Below, one piece after another: positions 10,000-20,424 of a stretch of DNA of 64,000 bases. The notes below the pieces were generated by a model. That model did no database searches and was not told the origin of the DNA. It worked only from the letters and a program-made list of their open reading frames with translations. Source of the stretch: Ephydatia muelleri (taxonomy: Eukaryota > Porifera > Demospongiae > Spongillida > Spongillidae); contig JABACO010000007.1 in assembly GCA_013339895.1 (NCBI GenBank), positions 11,749,477-11,813,476 on the forward strand. The letters are read 5' to 3'. Position numbers and translations under genes: made by a program. The stretch's first letter is position 1. Every line of letters starts with the position of its first letter.

Positions 10000-11136
10000 A
10001 TGAAACGGTCAACGTCAATTTTGGCATATTTCCCTACTAGTAGTAAACAAGCGAGAGGTGAGTTCAGCTGCTGTTCGCTTGCACGATTGTAAATGGTGTA
10101 TAATATTGCGTTTGTCTTGATCCCCTAACGGATGTGCCTTGGTACGATAACCTTTTCTTGGGCACACTGACGGCAGAGTCTATGAGAGGGCCAGTCAGTG
10201 CGATTGAGGAGCAGGAGGATGGAGTTGATCATTTTTCAGAGGAAGAGTTTACTAGTAGTAAACGAGCGAGAGGTGAGTTCAGCTGCTGTTCGCTTGTACA
10301 ATTGTAAATGGCGTATAATGTTGCTTTCGTCTCGATTACCTAACGGGAGTCTATGAGAGGGCCAGTCAGTGCGATTGAGGAGCAGGAGGATGGAGTTGAT
10401 CATTTTTCAGAGGAAGAGTTTACTAGTAGTAAACGAGCGAGAGGTGAGTTCAGCTGCTGTTCGCTTGTACAATTGTAAATGGCGTATAATGTTGCTTTCG
10501 TCTCGATCACCTAACAGGAGTCTATGAGAGGGCCAGTCAGTGTGATTGAGGAGCAGGAGGATGGAGTTGATCATTTTCAGAGGAAGAGTTTACTAGTAGT
10601 AAATGAGCGAGAGGTGAGTTCAGCTGCTGTTCGCTTGTACAATTGTAAATGGCGTATAATGTTGCTTTCGTCTCGATCACCTAACGGGAGTCTATGAGAG
10701 GGCCAGTCAGTGCGATTGAGGAGCAGGAGGATGGAGTTGATCATTTTTCAGAGGAAGTATTCAGTCCCACGGTTCCAGAAGTTGGTAAATAGCAGTTTGC
10801 CAATGTGTTGGATAAACACGGACGTTATTTATGCTGATTTTAGGAAGTGGTTTCAGCGAATGTAGGCCTAGTTCCTCTGATGAACTAGATGTGATAACAT
10901 ATTGTACATGTTAAATAGTGTGTATCCTAATTTATGACTTGAACATGTATTGCAGAGGACACATTTGTATCCACTACTTGCAACACAGCTGGTCCTAGTT
11001 CTGCTCCACAAGATGGCATGCCATCAGCTGGTATCTCCTCTTAGGCATGTTATTTGGTGTTTTAATTTATAACATGGTATAACAGGGTGCACTACTGAAG
11101 AAACATGTATCAGTGGAAACATTTCTGAAACTGCAG
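10000..11136 (+). CDS. 5' exons of a gene with a hAT/ZMYM-type N-terminus (incomplete)
   Basis: The ATG at 10,000 opens exon 1 (10,000-10,057), reading MKRSTSILAYFPTSSKQAR, an N-terminus of the kind seen in TTF/DUF4371 (ZMYM1-like, hAT-derived) proteins. It ends GAGAG|GTGAGT. Exon 2 is 10,177-10,272 (acceptor GACGGCAG, donor GAG|GTGAGT; 96 bp). After a repeat array come exons 10,956-11,030 (75 bp) and 11,086-11,136 (51 bp). All junctions are phase 1, so each internal exon can be skipped without a frameshift. The peptides are acidic and Ser/Thr-rich with no domain. The expected DUF4371 domain is not downstream in this orientation but occurs as a reversed exon at 11,220-11,620. The gene is probably a broken or rearranged transposon-derived gene. 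Confidence 0.5.
10178..10790 (+). repeat. 171-bp tandem array containing a repeated exon, four units
   Basis: The phrase GTCTATGAGAGGGCCAGTC starts at 10,178, 10,349, 10,520 and 10,690, a period of 171, 171 and 170 bp. Each unit holds exon 2 of the gene above (IEEQEDGVDHFSEEEF) plus a roughly 75-bp intron-like part starting GTGAGTTCAGCTGC. Only the first copy has the acceptor ...CGGCAG|AG that keeps frame. The later copies read CTAACGGGAG or CTAACAGGAG at that point and would give 94- or 97-bp exons, out of frame. The fourth unit ends differently (EVFSPTVPEVG). Confidence 0.8.
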
Positions 11137-11219
11137 GTAATAAATTAATTTGTGCATGAGATATACTATGATAAAGATAGACTCTTGGTATTTAAAGTAC
11201 ATGCTATAATCCATTTGGC

Positions 11220-11625
11220 TGACAGTAATATTTTTTACTCACCCATGTGCCAGCACAAGCATTAGTAAACATTGCATTTCTCTTTCCATGCTCCAGATGT
11301 TCTCTTAATACCACATCGTTTTCAGCCATAAGGTGTAAAAGGGCTATGTAATTTCCTTTGTTTTCAGAATTGCTAGTGTAGTCATCCCGGTGACCCCTCA
11401 ATGCTACATTTTGCTTTCCACAAAGTATTATACCTTTAACAATTGATTTCAAAATAGTAAAGTTTTTGTCATATTTTTCTTTATTCATTATAGATATCTT
11501 GTACGGCAAGGTCACTTCTGGATTCTCAGCACTGGTGCATAAATTCATGCCTTGCAGCACTGCATCTTTATGATATTGAAGACCTTCATGTACAGTCAAG
11601 TAACCATCTTTACCCATTACGTTCT
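11220..11625 (-). CDS. DUF4371-type exon of a hAT-derived (ZMYM1-like) gene
   Basis: The minus strand encodes about 135 residues. They contain FTILKSIVKGIILCGKQ, then LRGHRDDYTSNSENKGNYIA, then NDVVLREHLEHGKRNAMF. This is the signature of the DUF4371 region in ZMYM1-like and 52-kDa-repressor-like hAT-derived transposases, where CG(R/K)Q...LRGHRDD...GNF..LL....VL..HL is typical. Upstream residues GYLTVHEGLQYHKDAVL fit the end of the preceding TTF zinc-finger region. The exon has a plausible acceptor (TTTTAAG|AACG) near 11,625 and donor (ATGG|GTGAGT) near 11,240. No catalytic C-terminal hAT domain is seen on this strand, so the gene is incomplete. It faces the plus-strand exons ending at 11,136. 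Confidence 0.7.
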
Positions 11626-11699
11626 TAAAATTTTGCATAGGTTGTGATACTAGTATTTAGCATAGTTATTCATTGAATTAGATGGTGTTTCATAATCAA

Positions 11700-14060
11700 G
11701 AAAAATTGAGATTTGAGTAGTTAGCTCATAAACATTTTACTATTGTGGGAAGACATACTGATGAAAACAAATAATACATACTAATATCAAACAAATTAAG
11801 AATAACTGATAGCAATTAATACCTCCCGACAATATCATGCCGTTACAATATTAAATTATGCAACTATTCAAAGCTTCAGCATGGTCATTTTTCAGTAATT
11901 GCAACTTATATAGTTTATTAATAAACTCAAATCATACATTAGTTATTAACATTAGAACTCTTGATTTTATTATTTCACAATGTTCTTGTTTTTATTTGGA
12001 GGGTTTTTGAGGTTTGAATCAAATTTTTACCATTTCAGTTAATAACAATATTTTTCTATCACCATGTAAATACGTGTAGCTGTCTATCCTGTTCCTTAGA
12101 AATACTTATTTCATGGGTATGTGCAAGTAACTTCATCTTTGGAGCATTAACTTTTTCCTGATCATTTTGAGGTTTCGTACAAACCCATGGTAAAGATTTA
12201 TTGACATTGACTTAACCTTTGCATAATCTAATTTTCACATTATGTGCATAAGTAACTTTGCCTATCAACTAAAGATGTTAGGTTTGTAGCATATTTTGTG
12301 TGTCCATTATAACACACTGGCCTTTTGTTGCAACAACCCATAATGCAAACTTGCAAAAAGGGGGGAGTGAACAGGCAATTATATACTACACTGATCTGGG
12401 CTACGCATTGTTGTTATTGGAGTATGAAGTACTAGTGAAGTGAAATCATCTGAATAATGGGTTCTTTACCAGTGTGAAATTACTTTGTACATGTACTTAT
12501 ATGGTTACAAGTGCAGCAAGCATATGCATGCTTCACAGAGTTGTGCCTAATCAACACATTATTGCACGCAATATCTAACTCGTGCATGAATGGTGCTGGT
12601 TGTGTGTGCATGCATGCATATATACATTTGGCGTTCAAAGGGTTAATGCAATCGATACTGGAGAAGCAAAGCTTAAATGAAATTTTGTTACGACTAATAC
12701 ATAATAGTTGAAAGACAAACTGCATGATTATATTGATGGTACCCTATCCAAAATTCCATCACTTATGGCAAATCAAATGCTCTCTACAACTGCATACAAT
12801 ACGTTTGCAGAGAAAACTCTGACTCTCATTATTGAAACTGTATGAGGAAAAGGAAGGAAACCAACAGTTACATTTTCAAATGGTTCATGTACTGCCTTCA
12901 TAACAATACATAAACTAGTTACAGGCACCTGATACTCATGATCAAGACGTGAATACATTGCTCTACTACATGCAGTAATGTATTCTTTCATATCATTTCT
13001 AGTACTGATGCATTGTGATAAATTGTAACTTTCATCTCCTTAACACTTCATTTGATGGCCAAGCTCAAGATTTTGTCAGGTTAGGTCTCGTTCCCAAACA
13101 GTTATAATCAAAATGTATTTGAGATCATAGAACAATGCAGCGAACAGTTAATACCACTTTCCAGTAAGCTTACAAGCAAAAAAAGTAACACACTTGAGGC
13201 TTGTATTGATTTGTATACATGTGCCTCACTCTGTTATTGATAGTCAGATTCACTGTACGAGTTCAGCAATTCAATTAAAATTAAATACACGTAAAATGTG
13301 TTCTAGCTTGCCTGCCTTTTTTGCTGCAATGATCACAACTTTTGGATAATGTTGCCTTTCCAAAAGACTGATGAAAATTTTGAAGAGGTTTATTGAAGGT
13401 TTGAGTACTTATATCAGTGCAGACAAATGCACTACAGGTTTCAGTATTAAGAAAAGGCACATTTATACCAACCTAATGCAGCAAAGTATTATTAAAACTG
13501 CCAAAATGGTGGCTTTTCTTCATGCAGAAGTATGTGTTAATATGGAAGCTGTACAGATATCGATTGAACACAGTGGAGTAAATCAAAAGTATGAAGAAGC
13601 ATATTGAAAGGGTTTGGGAGGATATTGTTCAGCTATTAGAGGAAGAGTTTTCACTTCCTATTGAAATCTCTGCCATATACTATTGCAGAGCTCCGCAAGA
13701 AAATTCATCAAGTAGTTCTACTTGTCAAACCCCTTTGCAATTAACTAAATTAAGGTCTCCTTGCAGTCGAATGTGGAACGAAGAGACTAAAATTAGAGGA
13801 ATTAATCATATCTAAGCAGGTGCTCAGTTGCAAGTTTCAAACTGTGGTAACTAAGCAAAGTAGGCCTTGAGCAGAAAGGTTTGCATTTAACAAACTTTGC
13901 GTGCACAGTTAAGTAATCTGAAGAAGGAGACAATTCAAAAAGATGCCACCATGAAGCAGGTGAGAAATAAAAACGTATTATAGAAGAAAACATGTGATTT
14001 GCAACATCATTAAAACTTTCGAAGGCAAAAATGAGGTCTGCTCATAGAATGCGCGAAATC
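11700..14060 (+). repeat. Duplicated block, unit 1 proximal part
   Basis: This matches unit 3 at about 44,040-46,600 and, with a deletion between about 12,130 and 13,675, unit 2 at about 29,500-30,300. One subsegment (about 12,235-12,836) is in the opposite orientation in unit 3. From 13,330 the segment contains exon-like sequence described separately. Between 11,700 and 13,330 no intact gene is visible. Confidence 0.8.
13371..14055 (+). pseudogene. Best-preserved copy of the unrecognised duplicated-block gene (unit 1)
   Basis: Two overlapping frames carry protein-like sequence. One begins MKILKRFIEGLSTYISADK and continues to VNMEAVQISIEHSG (13,371-13,607). The other reads KKHIERVWEDIVQLLEEEFS then LPIEISAIYYCRAP (13,591-13,815). 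A further exon includes KKHIERV-like helical and lysine-rich pieces up to MRSAHRMREI near 14,060. Unit 3 (45,840-46,606) and unit 0 (1-710) carry the same pieces with more damage. The alternation of frames fits exons with eroded junctions. No family is recognised. The similarity ends abruptly at about 14,060. Confidence 0.4.
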
Positions 14061-14348
14061 ACGTTGATCCCTCGGTTTCAGTGTCTATGTAAAGGGAACA
14101 TGAGTTGGCTTCATGAAGAGCACGTCCCAAATTAAAACACATTGGGCATTGCAAAACATTGGTCATCAAATTGTTGTTCATGAAGTTTGAAATGCGGACC
14201 TTAGGAGCATGTATATTGAATCTATGTCTTATTACCTCTTAAAACAAACATATTCTAGCAACACCAATGGGGGGCACATATTTTTCCACGCGCCAGAATT
14301 ATTGAACAAAACGTCTGTAAAAAACCATAGCTGTATCACAGCCTAAGA

Positions 14349-14400
14349 TAACCTAAGGACTTACCAATAACCGAAGATAACCTAAGGACTTACCAATAAA
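14349..14400 (+). repeat. Short tandem duplication
   Basis: The phrase AACCTAAGGACTTACCAATAA is repeated twice with a short spacer. The flanking sequence (14,060-14,930) contains no recognised gene. Confidence 0.7.
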
Positions 14401-14929
14401 CACAGGTATAGTCCGAAACAGCGATCAAACTAACACAGCCTTCACTGGAATATATATGAGAGCAATCCGAATCCACGTCACAATTTATATTTACCATTGG
14501 ATCACCAATTTTTCGATACTCGTACATGTATATACATGTACGTACCTACCTATGTGTGGGAAAAAGGGACCTAACAAACACAGTGCAAAAAGTTTGTTAT
14601 GCGACACTGTATATTATAACGTATATTCGAATATAAGCAGCAATATAAGCTGTCTGCGTATTGAACATTATAAGCAAATGCGTATATTGAAATATTGTCA
14701 GTCACGTGCGGTTTCTGGTATCCTTAGCAAACCTTTGAATTTCATTAATGTTACACGGTTTGGTGAACCGCGCACTATCGTAATTTGGGCTTTGACCTTC
14801 CGTAAACCAGTCCTCCGCCCCCCCCCTCCATCCCCACTCCCCCTTTGCATCTGCTTGGTTTATAAAACTTTTCTTCGCACATATAAGTGGTACAACACCA
14901 AACACAAATATTCAAACACCATAGTGCCT

Positions 14930-15330
14930 TAAGACAGCGGTTCCCAAGTACTAACTTAGTGTGACCTGATAAAGACGAGAATATAATAACATTTGGCGCC
15001 AATTGAAATGGCCATACTTACCTCTAGTGATGGACTTGTTGGTGCTGACTAACCAAATGCGCACAAAAGAAAAATACATTTTAGTGCCCCCAGCATACTT
15101 ACCAGTTCGAATAGAAACGCTGCAGAAAAGCAAAATGAAGTTAGCAAAGCCATTGCGTACTTACCTCAGCAGAATCGACCCGCGCTTGTGATAGCCGAAA
15201 CCAATAGTCCTTGAGACAGCGGTCCCCACGTACTATGTGACCTGATAAAGACGAGAACAATAACATTTGGCATCAATTGAAATGGTCATACTTGCCACTG
15301 TGTAACTTACCTCAGCAGAATCGGCCGCTT
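14930..15330 (+). repeat. About 280-bp imperfect tandem duplication
   Basis: The phrase GTGACCTGATAAAGACGAGAA occurs at about 14,960 and again at about 15,237, each followed by CAATTGAAATGG. A second shared phrase, CTTACCTCAGCAGAATCG, occurs at about 15,163 and 15,307. No protein is recognised. Confidence 0.65.
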
Positions 15331-15756
15331 GTAATAACCGGAGACCAACACCAATAAAGTGCATTGCACACAAATTGTTCAGAGTCGCTTACCGTATACT
15401 AGGCTTGCTTTCAGCAGGTTGATGAGGCTGATGTACTACATCACAAACGCATCCCCAAAATAACACAAACGTGATAAGCAAAGTCACGTACCTTTCCAGG
15501 CCATGCACTCACACAGGAACCCGCCAAAATTAGCCATCACGTGCAATGGCATACTCTAATTGGTGCACTTTAAAATTTGGTTATAAATAGTAAATAACAA
15601 CGATAACAGCACTAACCTATTGACAAGTAAGACTATCACCTATTTCTTGAACTGGCAGAAATCTTCAATGTTACAACATTTACAAGCCTGCGTGAAATTG
15701 TAAAAAACAATAGAGGTTATGCAATGGGCGGAGCGAAGTGACGTTATTTGTGTTAA

Positions 15757-16395
15757 CCGCCATTTTGAGTGTCAAAAGCAATTGTATGGGCAAGGCTTGT
15801 TGTGCAGTTGGATGCAGTAATCGTTTCATTAAAGGTTCGGGCGTTCATTTTCCTCAAGATGAAGAACGTAAGTCCCAGTGGATAGCAGCAGTGGGGCCGG
15901 CGCAAAGATTGGATTCCAAATGAGTACTCGTGGATATGTAGCGTACACTTCGTTTCGGGGGAATAGAGCAACAACCTCCTATCCCCTGATTATGTTCCTT
16001 CCTTATTCGAGCACATGAAGAGCCCTTTGAAGAGGAAGCGTGTGCATGATATGAACAGATTCCACAGAACATTGGAGGTGATAAAAAGGAAGTTGGTAAA
16101 AAAAAATTGATGCTGCAGAGTCTTTGCTACAGCTATCGGAACCTGAGGCCAATTATTCCAATCTACACTAACAATCTCTCATACGCAACATACGGGTCTT
16201 CAAGCGCACCAACCAGCTCCAATTTTACCTTGTAACGCTGTTTGGCAGTGTCATGAAGCTAATAGTAATACTCAGAGTATTTGGCCGTACTTTCTAGCTG
16301 CATTTAATCACACGAAATGGCTCAAACGGTTAGTCAGGACCTCCAATCACTCTATTACGGATAGACATGTGTGCTTTTGACACTCAAAATGGCGC
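15757..16395. mobile_element. THAP-bearing element with 23-bp terminal inverted repeats
   Basis: CGCCATTTTGAGTGTCAAAAGC at 15,757-15,779 is repeated in inverse at about 16,372-16,394 (GCTTTTGACACTCAAAATGGCG). The pair encloses a THAP-domain coding relic. THAP domains occur in P-element transposases, so this may be an internally deleted P-like element. A clean target-site duplication was not seen, and the inverted repeats may not be the true ends. Confidence 0.55.
15786..16085 (+). pseudogene. THAP zinc-finger domain, frameshifted
   Basis: From the ATG at 15,786 the frame reads MGKACCAVGCSNRFIKGSGV and then FPQDEERKSQWIAAV, the start of a THAP domain with its C-x3-C pair. A frame change follows at about 15,900. 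The domain then continues as RKDWIPNEYSWICSVHFVSGE, an in-frame TAG, then SPDYVPSLFEH and a basic MKSPLKRKR tail. The C2CH ligands and the conserved W, P and F positions of the THAP fold are recognisable. Because of the frameshift and stop it cannot make the whole domain. It could still be two exons if a short intron were present, but no convincing junction is visible. Confidence 0.7.
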
Positions 16396-16519
16396 TTAGC
16401 AAAGGTTGCTATTGATGACGATTTATGACGCTATTGCACATATCATTATGTACTGTATATCCATTTCAAATTGAACAATAATGGTAAGAATAAAAATGGT
16501 ACACATTAACATTTCAAAA

Positions 16520-16845
16520 TTGTAATGACACACACTTGCACGTACATGTCCACACACTCGCGGACACACATGTCCACGCACACGCATAAACACACAACAC
16601 ACAGACGGACACATGCACAGTCGCACGTACACACATGACAGGTCGATGTCCACACACACGCATACAGACAGATGTCCACACAGACAGATGTCCACACACA
16701 CGCATACAGACAGATGTCCACACACACGTATACACAGACAGATGTCCACACACACGCATATGCACAGACACACACACACACAGACAGATGTCCCACACAG
16801 ACAGATGTCCACACACACATATACACACAGGCAGATGTCCATCAG
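16520..16845 (+). repeat. CAGACAGATGTCCACACACACG minisatellite
   Basis: A 24-28 bp unit built from CAGACAGATGTCC and ACACACGCATA recurs about eight times between 16,640 and 16,845. It is preceded by looser CACACGT-rich sequence. All long frames here are repeat artefacts. Confidence 0.9.
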
Positions 16846-16969
16846 TATCGAATTCCGACTTCGGCATTGAGCGTGTCAAGTTCGGTTTGTACTGACTGTC
16901 ACATGCTAAGTACTAAAGGCAAGCGCCAGCTCCTTAGTAATTAGGTGCTTATGAACGCTTATACAGGAA

Positions 16970-17220
16970 TTGATAACTCGCAGACAAATATACACACAGA
17001 ATATGTGAAACTTGAATATACACGGTGGTATGATATAAATATACTTACGGGGGTATATTTTGTACACTTAATTGTGCCTATATAAACAGTGACGTATTTA
17101 ACACTTGCGGATTCTTGAATAAACGCCGTCTTATATTTCAATATAGTACTCAGGCGTATATTTTGGCGTATTCTCAAATATAACCAAAAATATACCGTAT
17201 CGTATATCTAACTTTTTGCA
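16970..17220. repeat. TATATTT/AAATATA-rich spacer
   Basis: Short TATATT and AATATAC words are strongly over-represented with no longer period. From 17,220 to 17,860 nothing recognisable is present. Confidence 0.4.
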
Positions 17221-18361
17221 CTGTGAAATGCATTTTCACATTTCCAGTACGAGCAATAGAAATGTAACGCTTGCGTCGAAATGTATGGCTAATTAACAAT
17301 TCGGGCCGCACAACTCCATGACGGATACCCCGATTCTCAGTGCGTTAGATGAACTGTGTAGAGAACATTTCATTCAGACTTCTAGAATGTCAAAAGAATA
17401 AAATCTTGAAAAACTTGCGTTAGGTCACTTTTCGCGGAAACAATCCCATGTATTAATTATAAGCACCTAGTGTTGAATATTTATTCACATTTCCCCTCAC
17501 CTATCGATAAAAACGTACCGATACGCATCCTTCATAAAGGGAAATGATCAAGCTAAGAAGTAGGCGTGTCCACTGGTTCAATGAGCGATAGTTTTCTTCG
17601 CGGATCTTTCGACAAGGACCTGCAATTGCAACTTGATCATCTAAGATCTTAGCCTTTTGTACGACGAAGCCTTGCCTACGCGCCTGACAATTTTTCGTTT
17701 CATTGTTTGTGTAGCTTTATTAAACTTTAACTTATAGAACGCCAAGTATAACCATATACAGTGTATATGTACATGCATGCTCAGATAATCATAATTGTCA
17801 ATGTCATCCGTCATGCAGTGTTGTGTTGACTAATATGCATGTTAAATAATACAGTGTGTACTTGGCGTCCAAAGAGTTAAAAACACTATTGTCGTCTCAC
17901 GTGCCCCCTCTCCGTAATTTCTCGTGTATTAATAACTCTTTCATGGGCAGAGCACTATTGCACGGCAGGTGCTGCACTAAAGCCACTCTGTCTATCTAAG
18001 CAGTTAACACTTTGCAGACTACAACATATTGATCAGTTGTTTCCTGGTCATGTATTGTGTCAGTTGTTTGCAAACTACGTTTTCCTGCAATGCACAACAC
18101 TTTTACATGTGTACCGTAATAATTGGCTTTGCTCGTGAAAGAGTTAATTTATATCAGTAATTGTGTGTGATGTGCATGTCCTTGCTGTCTATAGTCAACA
18201 ATTTATCAGATGGTTAATTATGACAACATATATATAACTGAGTGGTTAGTGATGATTAGTTGATGGTTAGTGATTAATGATTAGTTGACTGTTAATAAGA
18301 TATAGTATGCAGTTAGAAATGATCTGTTACTGAATGCTATGTTCTTGCGTTGTCTTTTAGT

Positions 18362-18400
18362 AAACATATTACGTCATCGTTAGTTATATTTAGAATCAAT
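18362..18400 (+). promoter_or_regulatory. CRE-like upstream motif of chaperone-like gene 1
   Basis: TTACGTCATCGTTAGTTATA followed by AGAATCAAT lies about 25-60 bp before the ATG. The same string is found before the copies at 40,685 and 52,806. A related arrangement (TGACGTCA, then AAATATAACAATCAAT) precedes the divergent paralogue on the minus strand near 20,425-20,462. Confidence 0.5.
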
Positions 18401-18423
18401 GACTTCATTTGCTGATCTCAACA

Positions 18424-18879
18424 ATGGCTCTGAGAGGCCTTGGAGTGCGCTATTGCGAGGTATTGAAGCACCAGCAGGAGCCACGCAATCGTCAATTCAT
18501 AGCCGGATTTTTACGAAGTATCGGAATGAGCAACTCAAGAATGGACGACAAAGGACAGTTGTCATTATCGTTTAGTAAGTCCAACGGACAGCCGGGTGAC
18601 CCCTTAGTGCTGACATTTATATGCCACGGGTCAGACAGTATTGACGCTGTAACTTTTATCGGTTTGATCGGCAAGAATGAGGACAACTTGAAGAAGCTCC
18701 TTGAATGGAATTTCGTCCCCATGCATCACGGGGGTGGACAGTTCGCTTTGGAGCCGCGATCTGACCGCTTGGTGATGGTGGGCAGTTGGGACACGACAAA
18801 AGTTTCTGTGGAGGAGTTTTCTAAACGTTTGGAAGAGTTCATAAACTCGGCCGAGCGCGGCCAAGCTCTGTTTGCATAA
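18424..18879 (+). CDS. CesT/Tir-chaperone-like small protein, copy 1
   Basis: An intronless 151-residue protein. The ATG at 18,424 is chosen because it is shared by all three near-identical copies and follows the promoter-like motif; an upstream in-frame TTG is not needed. The layout resembles bacterial type III secretion class I chaperones (CesT family, about 130-160 residues). It has an N-terminal helix with LRSIGM, strands around GQLSLSF and LVLTFICHG, then KKLLEWNFVPMHHGGGQFAL (helix, then the Gly-rich turn and strand), the strand RLVMVG, and a C-terminal helix FSKRLEEFINSAERGQAL. In bacteria this fold binds effector proteins as a dimer. A role in this animal is unknown. No signal peptide or membrane segment is seen. 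Family assignment is by motif pattern only. Confidence 0.7.
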   Translation: MALRGLGVRYCEVLKHQQEPRNRQFIAGFLRSIGMSNSRMDDKGQLSLSFSKSNGQPGDPLVLTFICHGSDSIDAVTFIGLIGKNEDNLKKLLEWNFVPMHHGGGQFALEPRSDRLVMVGSWDTTKVSVEEFSKRLEEFINSAERGQALFA

Positions 18880-19982
18880 ACCAACCAGAACACAGCTAGT
18901 GTATGTATTCTATTTACCTGCTTACTTGTACCATATAAAATTCAATTAAGCTACTTTAGAAATATTAAGAGACGAAGCCTCCCTCGCCTGTTTAATACAG
19001 CTAGGTCCTTGCTGTACTGTATATTGGCCTGCCTTTGTCAATCAAACGGTGTACTTGCATGGCTTACACAAGGTTGCCACATGCATGCTAGATCAATAGA
19101 TAGTACTATCTATGGCTAGATCTATCTGGGCAGGCATAAGGAAACCTTCCTAAACTTGAGGAGCTGAAGTTGAATGATACGAACGTCTTCACTATACTAT
19201 TTGCTATATATACCGTTGCCGTATGCCTTTGCTGTCTGAGCGATTTTCTCTCTACACCTTCATCCTCTTCTGTACGAGTACATGCGCACATCATATACCA
19301 ACACGCTAAGCACATCATGCTAGCTTTGTGTATAGGATGCCCGGATACTGATGTATGAAGACCCGGATACTAATGTATGATGACACGGTGGATCAGGGAT
19401 GGGAGGGAGCTTGCTCCCGCCAACCCCATTACCCCTCCCTCCCCCCCCCCCCCCCCCCTTCTCTTCAAACTAATGATCATGGGATTGCATGAGATGTCAT
19501 ATCTCCATGTAGCCATGCATGATGAGTTGCCATAATACTAAATAAGACCAAGAATAGATATGAACCTTATGATGTCAAATCAGAAAAAATATTCGTGAAT
19601 GATTACATCAGATGGCCAGCGTAGCAATTTATTTTGAGGCTGGTCGCCACCCATCTCCCTCTAACCCTCCCTGCTCTCCGCTGGCCTAAACACTCTACAA
19701 ATGCTTCCACCGGCCTACGAGCTTCTTTTCGCGATGTTTGTCGCTTACGTGAGAAGGGTTAACAACGCATCTCCCGCCAGCATCAGTGAAGGCAGATGGC
19801 TTTAATTTTGTAAATGATACAGTTTCAGACGTCCAAATGCGCAGTATGCCAGAAAACTCATGTGCGCAGTATGTGCATGGTTCTTTATGCACGTCAATAT
19901 AGCGAATACAGCAAGTGAAGTTTATTATCACATATACAGTACACTATTAAGTATACAACACGAGGGATAAAGTGTATACGTT

Positions 19983-20402
19983 TTACTTCGTTGCTAGAGT
20001 CTTTTGACCACTCTCCGCACGATTCACGAAAGCCTCCACGCCTTTGATAAACTCGCTTGGAGATATTTTACTGGTGTCCCAGTCATGGACGGAGACGACG
20101 CGACTGGAGTTGGGTTCGATGGCGAACCGCGATATGCCGGGTATAAAGTTTAATTCCAACATCTTCCTCGCGTCTCCTTTTTTGGCGAGTTCACCAACAT
20201 AGCTGACGGCAGAGATGGAGTGTGCCCCGTGGCTTATGAACGTTACGGTCAGTGAATCGAACGCAAGAGTCAATTCACCCGTCTTATCAAACGTAGAATC
20301 AGGTAATCCGATCAGCTTCATCAGCTCTGTCATGCATGCCGATGCCGTAGAACTTGGCGTAGGACCTCCAGACCCCTGTTCTGCTTGTGAGGGTGTAGCC
20401 AT
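19983..20402 (-). CDS. CesT/Tir-chaperone-like small protein, divergent paralogue
   Basis: The minus-strand protein begins MATPSQAEQGSGGPTPSS, a flexible start. The conserved core follows: MTELMKLIGLPD, GELTLAFDSLTVTFISHG, ARKMLELNFIPGISRFAIEP, SRVVSVHDWDTSKISPSEF and a final helix VEAFVNRAESGQKTLA. It aligns along its whole length with the 151-residue copies (ELNFIP versus EWNFVP; SVHDWDTSKIS versus MVGSWDTTKVS; FVNRAESGQ versus FINSAERGQ). Identity is clearly lower, so the duplication is older. The frame is open upstream to a Met at 20,480, but that stretch holds the CRE-like TGACGTCA motif, so I prefer the start at 20,402. It converges on copy 1 from 1.1 kb away. It has no introns. Confidence 0.7.
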   Translation of the reverse strand: MATPSQAEQGSGGPTPSSTASACMTELMKLIGLPDSTFDKTGELTLAFDSLTVTFISHGAHSISAVSYVGELAKKGDARKMLELNFIPGISRFAIEPNSSRVVSVHDWDTSKISPSEFIKGVEAFVNRAESGQKTLATK

Positions 20403-20424
20403 TTCTAACTTTCGTATTGCATAC

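Larger units (their letters stand above)
17860..19900 (+). repeat. Duplicated block, unit 1 distal part (carries chaperone-like gene 1)
   Basis: From GGCGTCCAAAGAGTTAA (about 17,866) this segment matches unit 2 (34,665 onward) and unit 3 (51,220 onward). The MULE-like, mariner-like and Chapaev-type insertions of those units are absent. It includes the small gene at 18,424, a C-rich tract (19,440-19,458) and sequence matching unit 2 up to the 42,860 junction. It is the most compact version of this part of the block and so may show the ancestral, insertion-free arrangement. Confidence 0.8.

Noticed and set aside
10178..10790. Centromeric alpha-satellite-like array because of the 171-bp period
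   Set aside because: Only four units, exon content and splice-like sites; the period match to primate alpha satellite is coincidental.
16423..16944. Several overlapping frames of 85-139 codons rich in Cys, Val, Asp, His and Thr
   Set aside because: They come from the CAGACAGATGTCCACACA minisatellite. All phases on both strands are open for the same reason.
18492..18864. Minus-strand frames opposite chaperone-like gene copy 1 (also opposite copies 2 and 3)
   Set aside because: They are shadows of the real plus-strand gene, with no domain signal of their own.
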